Shown here: positions 17,545 through 26,880 of the stretch, piece by piece
How the letters are laid out: every line of letters begins with the position of its first letter
How positions within the stretch are numbered: position 1 is the stretch's first letter
Source: Campylobacter concisus UNSWCS
Lineage (GTDB): Bacteria; Campylobacterota; Campylobacteria; Campylobacterales; Campylobacteraceae
DNA: 52,940 nt
Assembly (NCBI RefSeq): GCF_000466685.1
Contig: NZ_ANNG01000029.1
Location: 1 to 52,940 of the forward strand
Direction of reading: 5' to 3'
The notes under the pieces: model-generated
What the model saw: only the letters and a program-made list of their open reading frames with translations
What the model was told of the DNA's origin: nothing
Database searches by the model: none
Program-made: the position numbers and the translations under genes

Positions 17545-19242
17545 ATGGATTTTAAGGCATTACTTCATCAAATAAGTCAAATTTATCAAAAGCTTTCACT
17601 AAAACAAAAGATCGTCGCGGGCAGCTCGATCGTCTTAGTAGTGGCTTTTTTGGTATTTTTAACGCTTTACAAAAGTAAAAGTGATAGCTTTGCAGGATAT
17701 AGCGTCCTTTTTGAAAACATCAGCCCAAGCGACTCAGCCTTAATAGTCGATCAGCTAAATAAAGATGGCATAAAGTATAAACTAGCAAACGAGGGCACTA
17801 TCCTTGTGCCAACTAGCGATGTTTATAAAGAGCGTATCGCGGTTGCAACGCTTGGCATACCAAAAGAGAGCAAGATCGGCTTTGAAATTTTTGACAAGCA
17901 AGAATTTGGAGCTACTGATGCTGAGCAGAGAGTTAAATTTCAAAGAGCGCTCGAGGGTGAGTTAGCTAGAACGATCGAGAGCCTCTCATCTATCCAAAAA
18001 GCAACCGTAAGAATAGCCATACCAAAAGAGAGCGTCTTTACTGAAAGACAAGCACTTCCGACCGCTTCTATCGTAGTCGAGCTAAAGTCAGGCGTTAGTC
18101 TAAATGCGAAGCAAATTTTTGGCATTAAAAACCTAGTCGCCGCCTCTGTTACAAATTTAAGCACAGAAAATGTAAAGATAGTAAATCAAGATGGCGTCGC
18201 ACTTGGCGATGAAGATGGTGAGTTTGATAGTGATGCCATAGCTCAGCAGATCCGTTATAAGCGCGAGTTTGAAAATAATTACGAGCAAAAGATCGTAAAT
18301 GTCCTAGCTCCTATCGTAGGCGGGGCAGATAAGGTTGTAGCAAAGGTAAATATCGACTTTGACTTTGATAAAAAAGATACAAAAAGCGAGGTTTATGACC
18401 CAAATAACGTCGTAAGAAGCGAGAGCAACATCGAAGAAAAGCGTCAAGGCTCATCTCCAAATGAAGTGGGTGGCGTACCAGGTGCGGTTAGTAACATAGG
18501 TCCTGTTCAAGGTCTTGATGATAGCACTTTAAAAGAGCAGTACAATAAAAGCTCACAGCAGACAAACTACGAAATTTCAAAGAAAGTGACAAATGTCAAA
18601 GGGCAGTTTGCTAGCATAAACAGAGTAAGCGCAGCTGTCGTTATAGACGGACTTTATCAGAGCAAAAAGGACAAAGATGGCAAGCCAACTGGCGAGCTTG
18701 AATTTGCCCCGCTTACCAAAGAGCAAAGAGAATCAATCACAAATTTAATCAAACAATCAATCGGCTACAATCAAAATAGAGGCGATGAGGTAAGCTTGGA
18801 TAATTTCGAGTTTAAAACTGGCAAAGATGTCAGCACTGGCGAGAAGATGGATGGCTTTATGAACAACTACGTGATGCCTTTCTTGCCGCTACTTAAATAC
18901 ATCTTTGCAGCACTGCTACTCTACATCTTCTACAAAAAAGTCATCGTGCCATTTATGCAAAAGATGCTTGAAGAGACGAAAGAAGAAGAGGAGCAAGTCC
19001 AAGACGATCTTGAAGATATCGAGGTGGATGCTGAAGATACGCTTGAGAAATTTAAAGCTGCTCGTAAGAAAGTCGAGGAGCAGCTTGGTCTTAGTGGTGA
19101 ATTTAACGAAGATGAGCTAAAATACGACGTCCTTCTTGAAAAGATGAAGACGATAGTCACTGAACGAAGCGAGGAAATTTCAAATTTACTCCAAGATATG
19201 ATTAAAAACGATAGCGACTTTAACATGCGTAAGGAAATTTGA
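17545..19242 (+). CDS. fliF: Flagellar MS-ring protein FliF
   Basis: Forms the membrane-embedded MS ring at the base of the flagellum. 565 residues: first membrane helix at about 24-44, ring-building motif domains (VLFENISPSDSALIVDQL, KIGFEIFDKQEFGATDAEQ, LARTIESLSSIQKATVRIAI), a second helix at about 448-468, and a charged cytoplasmic tail that binds FliG. A AGGGA box precedes the ATG, 4 bases after hisC, so flagellar genes share the transcript of amino-acid genes. The stop overlaps fliG by one base. Confidence 0.97.
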   Translation: MDFKALLHQISQIYQKLSLKQKIVAGSSIVLVVAFLVFLTLYKSKSDSFAGYSVLFENISPSDSALIVDQLNKDGIKYKLANEGTILVPTSDVYKERIAVATLGIPKESKIGFEIFDKQEFGATDAEQRVKFQRALEGELARTIESLSSIQKATVRIAIPKESVFTERQALPTASIVVELKSGVSLNAKQIFGIKNLVAASVTNLSTENVKIVNQDGVALGDEDGEFDSDAIAQQIRYKREFENNYEQKIVNVLAPIVGGADKVVAKVNIDFDFDKKDTKSEVYDPNNVVRSESNIEEKRQGSSPNEVGGVPGAVSNIGPVQGLDDSTLKEQYNKSSQQTNYEISKKVTNVKGQFASINRVSAAVVIDGLYQSKKDKDGKPTGELEFAPLTKEQRESITNLIKQSIGYNQNRGDEVSLDNFEFKTGKDVSTGEKMDGFMNNYVMPFLPLLKYIFAALLLYIFYKKVIVPFMQKMLEETKEEEEQVQDDLEDIEVDAEDTLEKFKAARKKVEEQLGLSGEFNEDELKYDVLLEKMKTIVTERSEEISNLLQDMIKNDSDFNMRKEI

Positions 19243-20273
19243 TGTCTATAAAACTAACCGATAAGCAAAAAATAATTTATGATGATCTTTCGATGCCAGA
19301 AAAGATCGCTATTTTACTGATCCAGCTTGGCGAAGAGGCGACAGCTCTTATGTTTTCTCACATGGATGTTGATATCATCACTGAAATTTCAGGCTACATA
19401 GCGACTTCAAAAAATATAGACAAGCAAGTAGCAGGCGCTATTTTGGAAGAATTTTACGCTCTCATGCAGTCAAATCAATATATGAGAAGTGGCGGCTTAG
19501 AGTATGCAAAAGAAATTTTATACCGCACATTTGGTCCAGAGGCTGCACAGAAAATTTTAGATAAGCTTGCAAAAAGCATGGAAAACTCAAAGAGCTTTGG
19601 CTATCTTGATAAGATAAAACCACAGCAACTTGCAGACTTCATCGTAAAAGAGCACCCTCAAACTATCGCGCTAATCCTAGCCCACATGGACTCAACAAGT
19701 GCTGCCGAGACGCTAAGCTTCTTCTCAGATGAGCTAAGAAGTGAGGTCGTGATCAGGATGGCAAATCTTGGCGAGATCAGCCCATCAGTGATCAAGCGTG
19801 TCTCAACAGTGCTTGAGGGCAAACTTGAAAGCCTCACATCCTACAAGGTCGAGGTTGGTGGTCCAAGAGCTGTGGCAGAAGTGCTTAACAGACTTGGTCA
19901 AAAAGCTAGCAAAAGCACCATTGAGCGCATCGAACAAAGCGACGATAAGCTTGCAACAACGATCAAAGAGCTTATGTTTACCTTTGAAGATATTATCAAT
20001 CTTAACGCAACTGCGATTAGAGAAATTCTCAAAAATGTCGATAAAAAGGATCTTATGATTGCATTTAAAGGGGCTAGTGATGGCATTAAGGATAAATTTT
20101 TATCAAATATGTCTCAGCGTGCAGCCGAAGCCTTTAAAGAGGAGATGCAATACCTTGGCGCTGTGCGTGTAAAGGATGTTGAAGAGGCGCAAAGACGCAT
20201 CGTAGAGGTCGTCCAAGGTCTAGCTGATCAAGGTGTCTTCCAAGTTGGCGAAGCAGATGAGATGATAGAATGA
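19242..20273 (+). CDS. fliG: Flagellar motor switch protein FliG
   Basis: Rotor protein of the C ring that meets the stator. 343 residues with three domains: N-terminal FliF-binding (PEKIAILLIQLGEEATALMF), middle domain with the EHPQ motif (VKEHPQTIALILAHM), and C-terminal torque domain with the charged ridge (FEDIINLNATAIREIL). The ATG at 19242 has a AAGGA box 8 bases upstream and is preferred to the TTG at 19239. Overlaps fliF by one base and fliH by four. Confidence 0.97.
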   Translation: MSIKLTDKQKIIYDDLSMPEKIAILLIQLGEEATALMFSHMDVDIITEISGYIATSKNIDKQVAGAILEEFYALMQSNQYMRSGGLEYAKEILYRTFGPEAAQKILDKLAKSMENSKSFGYLDKIKPQQLADFIVKEHPQTIALILAHMDSTSAAETLSFFSDELRSEVVIRMANLGEISPSVIKRVSTVLEGKLESLTSYKVEVGGPRAVAEVLNRLGQKASKSTIERIEQSDDKLATTIKELMFTFEDIINLNATAIREILKNVDKKDLMIAFKGASDGIKDKFLSNMSQRAAEAFKEEMQYLGAVRVKDVEEAQRRIVEVVQGLADQGVFQVGEADEMIE

Positions 20274-21136
20274 AAAGTAGCGTGATAACAAGTGAGACCT
20301 CGCCGGCTCATTTTATAGAAAATTATAGATTTAAGGTGCTTGGGAGCAATGAAAGAGCCCAAGATAGCGCACCTGTTTTGATAGAAGAAAATAATCTCAG
20401 TGAAGAGCTAAATGAGCAAAATTTAGAGCAAGGTGGTGAAAATTTCACGCCTCAGATGCCGCACCCAGTGCAACCAAACATGCAAAATCACTTTGCACCT
20501 CAGCCTCAAAATAACCAAACTCACCAGCCTGGATTTGACTCGAGTTTTGTCGAGGAGCTGCTTAAAAAGACAGATGAACTAAGCAGCAACATCATCAAGC
20601 TTCAAATGCAAATAGAAAATCAAGAGAGCGAATTTGCAAAGCGTCTTGAAGCTGAGATCGCTCGTGCAAAAGAGGATGGCAAAAATGAAGGCATAGCTCA
20701 AACAAACGCTGCAAACGAGGCAAAGATAAAGGAGCTTGAGGCTAAATTTAGCGCTTCAGCTGCAAAGCTAGATGAGCAGTACGTTAAATTTGATGAGTTT
20801 TTGAAAAAGAGCGAGGAAGAGCTTGGGCAAACTGCGATAAAGATCGCAAAAGAGGTGATAGAAAAAGAGGTTTCAAGCGCATCTAGCCAGATCGCTCACC
20901 ACCTAGCAAATTCGCTTATAAAAGAGCTAAGCGACGTAAAAAATATAGAAATTCGTGTTAATCCTGAAGATAGCGACTATCTAAAAGAGCAATTTAGTAA
21001 AAACGAACGCGTAAAAGTAAGCGCTGATGACGCCATAAGCAAAGGTGGCGTGGTGATAATAAGCGAGGGCGGAAACATCGATGCTACGATGCAAACAAGG
21101 CTAGAGAAGCTAAAAATGCTGGTAAATAATGAATAA
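20270..21136 (+). CDS. fliH: Flagellar assembly protein FliH
   Basis: Regulator of the export ATPase FliI; holds it at the export gate. 288 residues: the N-terminus contains a low-complexity Gln/Asn/Pro segment at about 60-90, then a long coiled coil (about 90-190) and the C-terminal FliH/V-ATPase E-like domain (TAIKIAKEVIEKEVS, GGVVIISEGGNIDA). The C-terminus is the better conserved part. Coupled to fliG by ATGA overlap and to dxs by an 8-base overlap. Confidence 0.93.
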   Translation: MKSSVITSETSPAHFIENYRFKVLGSNERAQDSAPVLIEENNLSEELNEQNLEQGGENFTPQMPHPVQPNMQNHFAPQPQNNQTHQPGFDSSFVEELLKKTDELSSNIIKLQMQIENQESEFAKRLEAEIARAKEDGKNEGIAQTNAANEAKIKELEAKFSASAAKLDEQYVKFDEFLKKSEEELGQTAIKIAKEVIEKEVSSASSQIAHHLANSLIKELSDVKNIEIRVNPEDSDYLKEQFSKNERVKVSADDAISKGGVVIISEGGNIDATMQTRLEKLKMLVNNE

Positions 21137-22955
21137 AGACGTTAAAAGCCTAAATGTCGATGAGCTAAACGCGCTTTGCCACGACATCAGAGATAAAATT
21201 CTATCCACCGTTAGCAAAAATGGCGGCCATCTTAGCTCAAACATCGGCGCAGTCGAGATCATCGTTGCGATGCATAAAATTTTTGACGTTACAAAAGATC
21301 CGTTTATCTTTGACGTGAGCCACCAAAGCTACGCGCACAAGCTGCTAACTGGGCGCTGGGACAAATTTGATACGCTTAGAAAATTTAACGGCATCAGCGG
21401 CTACACAAAGCCAAGCGAGAGCAAATTTGACTACTTTGTAGCAGGCCATAGCTCAACGTCCATATCGCTTGCAGTTGGCGCTGCAAAGGCGATCAAGCTA
21501 AAAAATGAAGAGCGCTTGCCAGTAGCTGTCATAGGCGACGGCTCACTAAGTGGGGGCATGGCGTATGAGGCACTAAATGAGCTGGGGGACAGAAAATATC
21601 CTTGCGTCATCATCCTAAATGACAACGAAATGAGCATAAGCAAGCCAATAGGCGCGCTTAGCAAGTATCTAAGCCAGATGATGGCTGGGCAGTTTTATCA
21701 AAAATTTAAAGGCAGGGTTGAGCGCTTTTTAAGCTATATGCCAGACTCTGCAGCCTACATGGCTAGACGCATGGAGGAGGGCATCAGACTCATCACTCCT
21801 GGCATGTTTTTTGAAGAGCTTGGACTTGAGTACATAGGCCCAGTCGATGGACACGACCTCGCAGCGCTTCTTAGCACATTTGAAACTGCCAAAAACATGA
21901 AAAAACCAGTCATCGTGCACGTGCAGACGCTAAAGGGCAAAGGGTATGAATTTGCCGAAGGATACTATGAAAATTGGCACGGAGTTGGGCCATTTGATCT
22001 AAAAAGTGGCGAATTTATAAAAAGGCAGTCAAACAAGTCAGCCACGGCGATCTTTAGTGAGCAGCTTTTAAAGATGGCAAGAGAGCACAGCGACATCGTT
22101 GGCGTAACGGCTGCGATGCCAACAGGCACTGGCATGGACGCGCTCATACATGAGTTTCCAGACCGCTTTTGGGACGTGGCGATAGCCGAGCAGCACGCAG
22201 TTACCTCGATGTCAGCCATGGCAAAAGAGGGATTTAAGCCATTTGTCGCGATATACTCGACCTTTATGCAAAGAGCCTATGATCAGGTTATTCACGACGC
22301 TTCTATATTAAATTTAAACATCACATTTGCGATGGATAGAGCAGGCATCGTGGGCGAGGACGGCGAAACGCATCAGGGCGCTTTTGATATCAGCTTTTTA
22401 AACGCTGTGCCAAACATGGTTCTTTTTGCTCCAAGATGCGAAGAGAGCATGAAAAATGTTATGGAATTTGCCTACTCTTACAAGGGCGTTAGCGCGTTTA
22501 GATATCCGCGTGGGGCGTTTATCTTAAGAGATGAGTTTAAAGCTAAACCTCTTGAGTTTGGCAAGGGTGAAATTTTAGCCGATGCAAAAAGCGACATCGC
22601 ATTTTTAGGCTATGGCAACGGCGTTGGCAGGGCAAATTTGGTTAGAAATTTACTAGCTGGCAAGCTTGAGGTGATCTTAGTTGATCTAGTCTTTGTAAAG
22701 CCGCTTGATAGAGAGCTTTTATGTGAGCTAGCAAAACGCACTAAAAAGTGGTATATCTTTAGCGATAGCGCTAAAAAAGGCGGCGTTGGCGAGATCGTAA
22801 GTGCCTTTTTACAAGAAAATGGCATATCAAATGTAAGCGTTGTTAGCTTTGAATATGATGATAAATTTATCCAGCATGGCTCGACAGTTGAGGTCGAAAA
22901 GAGCCTTGGCATAAGCGCTGAGCAAATTACCCAAAAATTACTAGAGAATAATTAA
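21129..22955 (+). CDS. dxs: 1-deoxy-D-xylulose-5-phosphate synthase
   Basis: First step of the MEP isoprenoid pathway: pyruvate plus glyceraldehyde 3-phosphate to DXP, thiamine-diphosphate dependent. 608 residues: DVSHQSYAHKLLTGR (substrate His), GDGSLSGGMAYEALNE with the later NDNEMSI (TPP and Mg binding), catalytic Glu region IAEQHAVTSM and transketolase C-terminal domain. Its start lies inside the fliH end, so flagellar and isoprenoid genes are in one unit. ubiE downstream uses the pathway's products. Confidence 0.97.
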   Translation: MNKDVKSLNVDELNALCHDIRDKILSTVSKNGGHLSSNIGAVEIIVAMHKIFDVTKDPFIFDVSHQSYAHKLLTGRWDKFDTLRKFNGISGYTKPSESKFDYFVAGHSSTSISLAVGAAKAIKLKNEERLPVAVIGDGSLSGGMAYEALNELGDRKYPCVIILNDNEMSISKPIGALSKYLSQMMAGQFYQKFKGRVERFLSYMPDSAAYMARRMEEGIRLITPGMFFEELGLEYIGPVDGHDLAALLSTFETAKNMKKPVIVHVQTLKGKGYEFAEGYYENWHGVGPFDLKSGEFIKRQSNKSATAIFSEQLLKMAREHSDIVGVTAAMPTGTGMDALIHEFPDRFWDVAIAEQHAVTSMSAMAKEGFKPFVAIYSTFMQRAYDQVIHDASILNLNITFAMDRAGIVGEDGETHQGAFDISFLNAVPNMVLFAPRCEESMKNVMEFAYSYKGVSAFRYPRGAFILRDEFKAKPLEFGKGEILADAKSDIAFLGYGNGVGRANLVRNLLAGKLEVILVDLVFVKPLDRELLCELAKRTKKWYIFSDSAKKGGVGEIVSAFLQENGISNVSVVSFEYDDKFIQHGSTVEVEKSLGISAEQITQKLLENN

Positions 22956-23026
22956 TATCATTTAATAAAGAAACGTTTAATATTACTTTTGCTAGCATAA
23001 AGCAAAAATTTGTATAGGGGAAAATT

Positions 23027-23437
23027 ATGCAATATGTATCGTTGCTAAAACAGTCTGGGCTTAAAGTAACGCCGCAGCGTCTTAGCGTTTTGAGAATTCT
23101 TGATCGTCATACACATCCAACGATCGATGAGCTTTATGATGAAATTTTGAAAGAAAATCCATCAGTTTCGCTCGCAACTGTCTATAAAAACCTAAACACT
23201 CTAAAAGACGAGGGGTTAGTGGTTGAAGTAAATATCGTCAATCAAAAGGCGAGATACGACATTTACGAGCATCCGCACATCCACGTTGTTTGCGAAAACT
23301 GCGGTAGCGTCGAGGATATGAGCTATGATGACTCAGAGCTTGGCAAATACCAAGAAGCGCTTGAAAAAAAGATTGGTAACATCATCGAGCGCCTAAATAT
23401 CGTTGCTAGCGTAAAGAGCTGTAAACACTGCCGATAA
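23027..23437 (+). CDS. perR: Fur-family regulator, PerR type
   Basis: Metal-dependent repressor of peroxide-stress genes. 136 residues: winged helix (LKVTPQRLSVLRILDRHTHPTIDEL, SLATVYKNLNTLKDEG) followed by the dimer domain with the regulatory His segment YEHPHIHVVCENCG and a second Cys pair CKHC, giving a structural zinc site of four Cys. A AGGGGAA box precedes the ATG. The upstream spacer (22956-23026) is AT-rich with repeated TTAATAT, where an autoregulatory Per box might lie; I cannot define it. PerR rather than Fur is inferred from size, sequence feel and the dxs-perR order known in C. jejuni. Confidence 0.88.
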   Translation: MQYVSLLKQSGLKVTPQRLSVLRILDRHTHPTIDELYDEILKENPSVSLATVYKNLNTLKDEGLVVEVNIVNQKARYDIYEHPHIHVVCENCGSVEDMSYDDSELGKYQEALEKKIGNIIERLNIVASVKSCKHCR

Positions 23438-23440
23438 GGC

Positions 23441-23480
23441 AAAATTTATGTTGCATTATGCAACATAAATTTTTATTTTT
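23441..23480 (+). terminator. Rho-independent terminator after perR
   Basis: A perfect 15-bp stem (23441-23455 with 23459-23473), loop TTA, continued by a T-rich run to 23480; it begins 3 bases after the stop codon. Confidence 0.9.
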
Positions 23481-23546
23481 CTTCATAAAGCACTTCAAAC
23501 AAGCCTGAAATTAGCTTTTTTCTCATTATTTTAAGCACTAACTCGC

Positions 23547-23552
23547 TAAAAT
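23547..23552 (+). promoter_or_regulatory. Candidate -10 box for the CYTH-CHAD gene
   Basis: TAAAAT 24 bases before the GTG start, in the spacer behind the perR terminator; the gene needs a promoter here. Confidence 0.45.
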
Positions 23553-23576
23553 AAACAAAAAATTTCGGAGAAAAAT

Positions 23577-24983
23577 GTGGGTTTGGAGATAGAGCGTAAA
23601 TTTTTACTCAAAAATTCTCAAATTCTAGATTTTCTAAAAGAGGCTGGGGTAGTTTTTAAGCACCTTGAAATTTCTCAGTTTTACACCAAGATCACGCAAA
23701 ATGAAGAGATCCGCTTCAGAAGCGAAGAGGGCAAATTTATAAAAACGATCAAGGTTGGCAAAGATCTTATAAGAGAAGAAAATGAGGAATTTTGCGAAAA
23801 GGCAGAGTTTAAAAAGGCTCTAAAAAACCGCATCGGGCGGGTAATCACAAAAGATAGATACATTTTTCGGCTAAATAATAACCCCTGCAACATCGACGTT
23901 TTTAAAGATAGCTTAAATGGTCTTTGCACATTTGAGATAGAGTTCGCTGATGAAAACGAGGCTGTCTATTTTAAACTGCCAGCTTTCTTGGAGCAGTTTT
24001 GTAAGGCCGATGTCACCTGCGATAAAAGATATAAAAACAAATTTCTTGCCATTCACGCAAATGAAAATGAACAAATCGACTACAAAAGAGCCTACAATGT
24101 CTTTAAAAACAAAGAAATTTCGCCAAATTTTGCTGCAAATTTAAAAAGCGGCGAGGCGCTAAGGGCTTTATTTTTAAGCATCTTTAAAGAGATAAAGAGG
24201 CTAAAGGGCGACTATCTGCAAGATCACGACGAAGAAATTTTACATAGTCTGCGAGTAAATTTAAGAAAAGTTAGGTCGCTACTTAAAATTTTTAACGGCG
24301 TTTTTGATGAGAAAGTGACGCTCTTTTTTGGAGAGAATTTTAAAATTTTGGCAAACTCAACCAACAAAAAGCGAGACCTCGACATCTTTCTTGGCTTTTT
24401 AAGCGAGCAAAAGCATGCAAATGAGCTAATTTACTTTGTGCAAAAGGCTTTAAATTTAGAGTATGAAAACGTTAAAAGCTACCTTAGCGATGAGGAAAAC
24501 TACGCATTTTTAAAAGAGTGGGAGATATTTTTAAACGAGGGCGAGTTTTATAGATCAAAGCTCTTTGATGTAAGCCTTTCGCGCCTTGGCTCGTTTAAGC
24601 TAAGAACGCTTCTAGTTTTGGCTCAAAAGAGGTTAAAAAGCCTAGATCAAGACTGCCCAAACGAGAGCTTTCATAAGATCAGGATCGAGCTTAAAAAGGT
24701 GAGATACACTTACGAGTTTTTGAGTGAGATTTTTTATTTTGACGGGCTTAAAAAGTATGAAGAGCGGCTAAAAGATATGCAAGAGATCTTTGGTGCGCTT
24801 CAAGACTATGACGTCTGGCTTGGCATCTTAGAGCGCTTGCCAGAGGCTGCTGGCAAAGAAAAGCTAGAGAGTAAAATCTACAAACAAATTTACAAAACCA
24901 GAGAAGAGATACTAAAAAAACGGCTTAAATTTATAAAAGCAACTCGCAAAATCTCGCGAAATTTAAAAATTTACTACATATAA
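23577..24983 (+). CDS. CYTH-CHAD domain protein (inorganic triphosphatase / polyphosphate-binding)
   Basis: 468 residues. The N-terminal CYTH domain (about 1-155) begins with the ExExK motif as LEIERKFLL and continues with IRFRSEEGKFIKTIK and CTFEIEFADE, the charged tunnel residues that bind triphosphate and metal. The C-terminal CHAD domain (about 190-460) is helical with repeated His/Arg/Lys patches (LHSLRVNLRKVRSLLKIF, FHKIRIELKKVRYTYEF), known to bind polyphosphate. CYTH enzymes of this kind cleave tripolyphosphate. The start is GTG at 23577 with a GGAG box 5 bases upstream; an ATG at 23575 is out of frame and ends after five codons. The physiological role is not known to me. Confidence 0.9.
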   Translation: MGLEIERKFLLKNSQILDFLKEAGVVFKHLEISQFYTKITQNEEIRFRSEEGKFIKTIKVGKDLIREENEEFCEKAEFKKALKNRIGRVITKDRYIFRLNNNPCNIDVFKDSLNGLCTFEIEFADENEAVYFKLPAFLEQFCKADVTCDKRYKNKFLAIHANENEQIDYKRAYNVFKNKEISPNFAANLKSGEALRALFLSIFKEIKRLKGDYLQDHDEEILHSLRVNLRKVRSLLKIFNGVFDEKVTLFFGENFKILANSTNKKRDLDIFLGFLSEQKHANELIYFVQKALNLEYENVKSYLSDEENYAFLKEWEIFLNEGEFYRSKLFDVSLSRLGSFKLRTLLVLAQKRLKSLDQDCPNESFHKIRIELKKVRYTYEFLSEIFYFDGLKKYEERLKDMQEIFGALQDYDVWLGILERLPEAAGKEKLESKIYKQIYKTREEILKKRLKFIKATRKISRNLKIYYI

Positions 24984-24996
24984 AGGTCTAAAATTT

Positions 24997-25719
24997 ATGC
25001 AAAAACAAGAAAAAATAGTTGATATGTTTAACCAGATCGCTCCTACGTATGACGTCGCAAATAGGGTGCTAAGCCTTGGCGTGGACGTGAGCTGGAGGAA
25101 ATTTGCCTGCAGATATATGCTAGAAATTTTTAAAAATAAAAGCATAAATATCGTGGATGTAGCTTGCGGCACTGGCGATATGATGGGGCTTTGGAGTGAA
25201 ATGGCAAAAGAATTTGGCGTAGAGGTGAAAAGCCTAACTGGCATCGACCCATCAAGCGGCATGCTAAAAGAGGCGAGAGCGAAATTTCCAAATTTTAAAT
25301 TTATAGAGGCCTACGCTGATAATACGACGCTTGCAAGCGGTGAGGCTCAAATTTTAAGCATAAGCTACGGCATAAGAAACGTGGTCGAGCGAAAGGCTGC
25401 GCTTAGGGAATTTAATAGAGTGCTTGCTCAAGATGGCTACGTCGTCGTGCTCGAATTTACAAAGCGCCAGAAAAAGGGCTTTATAACTGCGCTAAGAGAT
25501 TTTTACCTAAGTAAAATTTTGCCAAGTATCGGGGGTTTTATCTCAAAAAATAAAGAGGCGTATGAGTATCTGCCAAGCTCGATCGAAAATTTCTTGGACG
25601 CAAAGAGCTTTTGCGACGAGCTCATAGAGGCTGGCTTTGAGATAGAGCTTTGCAAGGGTTTTAGCATGGACATTTCAACGTTATTTATCGCTAAAAAGGT
25701 AAGAGAGATCAATGCTTAG
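24997..25719 (+). CDS. ubiE: Demethylmenaquinone methyltransferase (UbiE/MenG)
   Basis: SAM-dependent C-methyltransferase, last step of menaquinone synthesis; Campylobacter uses menaquinone, so the MenG activity is the relevant one. 240 residues: FNQIAPTYDVANRVLSLGVD, SAM motif I VDVACGTGDMMGL, GIDPSSGML, SISYGIRNV, VVLEFTKRQ. Overlaps xseA by 8 bases. Confidence 0.96.
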   Translation: MQKQEKIVDMFNQIAPTYDVANRVLSLGVDVSWRKFACRYMLEIFKNKSINIVDVACGTGDMMGLWSEMAKEFGVEVKSLTGIDPSSGMLKEARAKFPNFKFIEAYADNTTLASGEAQILSISYGIRNVVERKAALREFNRVLAQDGYVVVLEFTKRQKKGFITALRDFYLSKILPSIGGFISKNKEAYEYLPSSIENFLDAKSFCDELIEAGFEIELCKGFSMDISTLFIAKKVREINA

Positions 25720-26878
25720 CGTATCTGAGCTAAACGAAAAAGCAAAGGCACTGCTTGAAGCAACCCTTGACTACGTCGAGGTAAGTGGCGAAATTTCGCG
25801 CCTTACTAAGCACGCTTCTGGGCACTGGTACTTCACGCTAAAGGACGAAAAATCAAGCATCTCAGCCGTGATGTACCGCATGAATAACCAAAAGGTGAAA
25901 TTTCTGCCAAAAGAGGGACTAAAGGTCAAAATTTATGGCAAAGTGACCATCTACTCGCCAAGTGGCTCGTATCAGCTGGTGGCTAGCGCGATGCTACCTG
26001 ATGGCGAGGGCGAGCTTGAGCTTGCGTTTAGGCAGCTTAAAGAAAAGCTCGAAAACGAGGGGCTTTTTGACATCAGCGCAAAAAAAGAGATACCAAATTT
26101 ACCTAAAAAAATAGCCCTTGTCACAAGCGCCACTTCAGCTGCACTTCAGGATATGCTAAAGGTGGTAAGAAGCCGCTGGAGACTAAGTGAAATTTATATA
26201 TTTGACGCGCTAACTCAGGGCGAAAGTGCTCCAAGCTCGCTTATAAAAGCCTTGCGCAGGGCTGATAAATACGGCGTCGATGTGATCGTTTTGGCTCGCG
26301 GAGGTGGTAGCAAAGAGGATCTTTGGTGCTTTAACGATGAGGGCTTAGCACGTGAAATTTACGCTACAAAAACGCCAGTCATAAGCGCTATCGGACACGA
26401 GATCGACTATGTTATAAGTGACTTTGTGGCAGACCGCAGATCGCTTACGCCAAGTGCAGCCATGCTTGATCTTTTGCCTGATGAAGAGGCGTTTTTTCAG
26501 TATCTTGACAGGCTCAGCGATGATCTTGATAGCGCATTAAATTTAAAGATCACAAAGAAGCAAAATTTATTAAATTTACTACTTTCTAAATTTTCATCAA
26601 ACGCCCTAAAAGCTAGGATCGAGCTAAAATTTAGCGAGGTGGCAAACAAGCAAAACGCCCTAACAAACGCCGTGCAAAGAAAGCTCTTGCTTCTTAGCTC
26701 AGCTCTTGGCTCGCTAGAGAAGGCTTATGAGATGAGGGAGCTCTTTTTTGAGAGCACAAAGGGGCTTATCGAGGTTAGAAAAGATGGCAAGAGGGCTGAT
26801 CTTAGGGATTTAAATTTGAATGATGAGATCGAGCTTATCTCGCAAAATACACATAAAAAAGCAATTATCAAGGAGTAA
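25712..26878 (+). CDS. xseA: Exodeoxyribonuclease VII large subunit
   Basis: Single-strand DNA exonuclease subunit. 388 residues, shorter than the E. coli protein (about 450): N-terminal OB fold ([20 protein letters not shown]), core with [13 protein letters not shown] and [25 protein letters not shown], then a long helical part where XseB packs. No xseB is in the window. It overlaps ubiE by 8 bases and precedes serC by 2. Confidence 0.96.
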   Translation: MLSVSELNEKAKALLEATLDYVEVSGEISRLTKHASGHWYFTLKDEKSSISAVMYRMNNQKVKFLPKEGLKVKIYGKVTIYSPSGSYQLVASAMLPDGEGELELAFRQLKEKLENEGLFDISAKKEIPNLPKKIALVTSATSAALQDMLKVVRSRWRLSEIYIFDALTQGESAPSSLIKALRRADKYGVDVIVLARGGGSKEDLWCFNDEGLAREIYATKTPVISAIGHEIDYVISDFVADRRSLTPSAAMLDLLPDEEAFFQYLDRLSDDLDSALNLKITKKQNLLNLLLSKFSSNALKARIELKFSEVANKQNALTNAVQRKLLLLSSALGSLEKAYEMRELFFESTKGLIEVRKDGKRADLRDLNLNDEIELISQNTHKKAIIKE

Positions 26879-26880
26879 AA

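Noticed and set aside
20270-21136. Gln/Asn/Pro-rich part of fliH as a separate or foreign insert
   Set aside because: A variable N-terminal linker is common in FliH; the frame and base use are continuous.
22956-23026. Per box in the perR leader
   Set aside because: Repeated TTAATAT is suggestive, but no clear 7-1-7 inverted repeat can be defined by eye.
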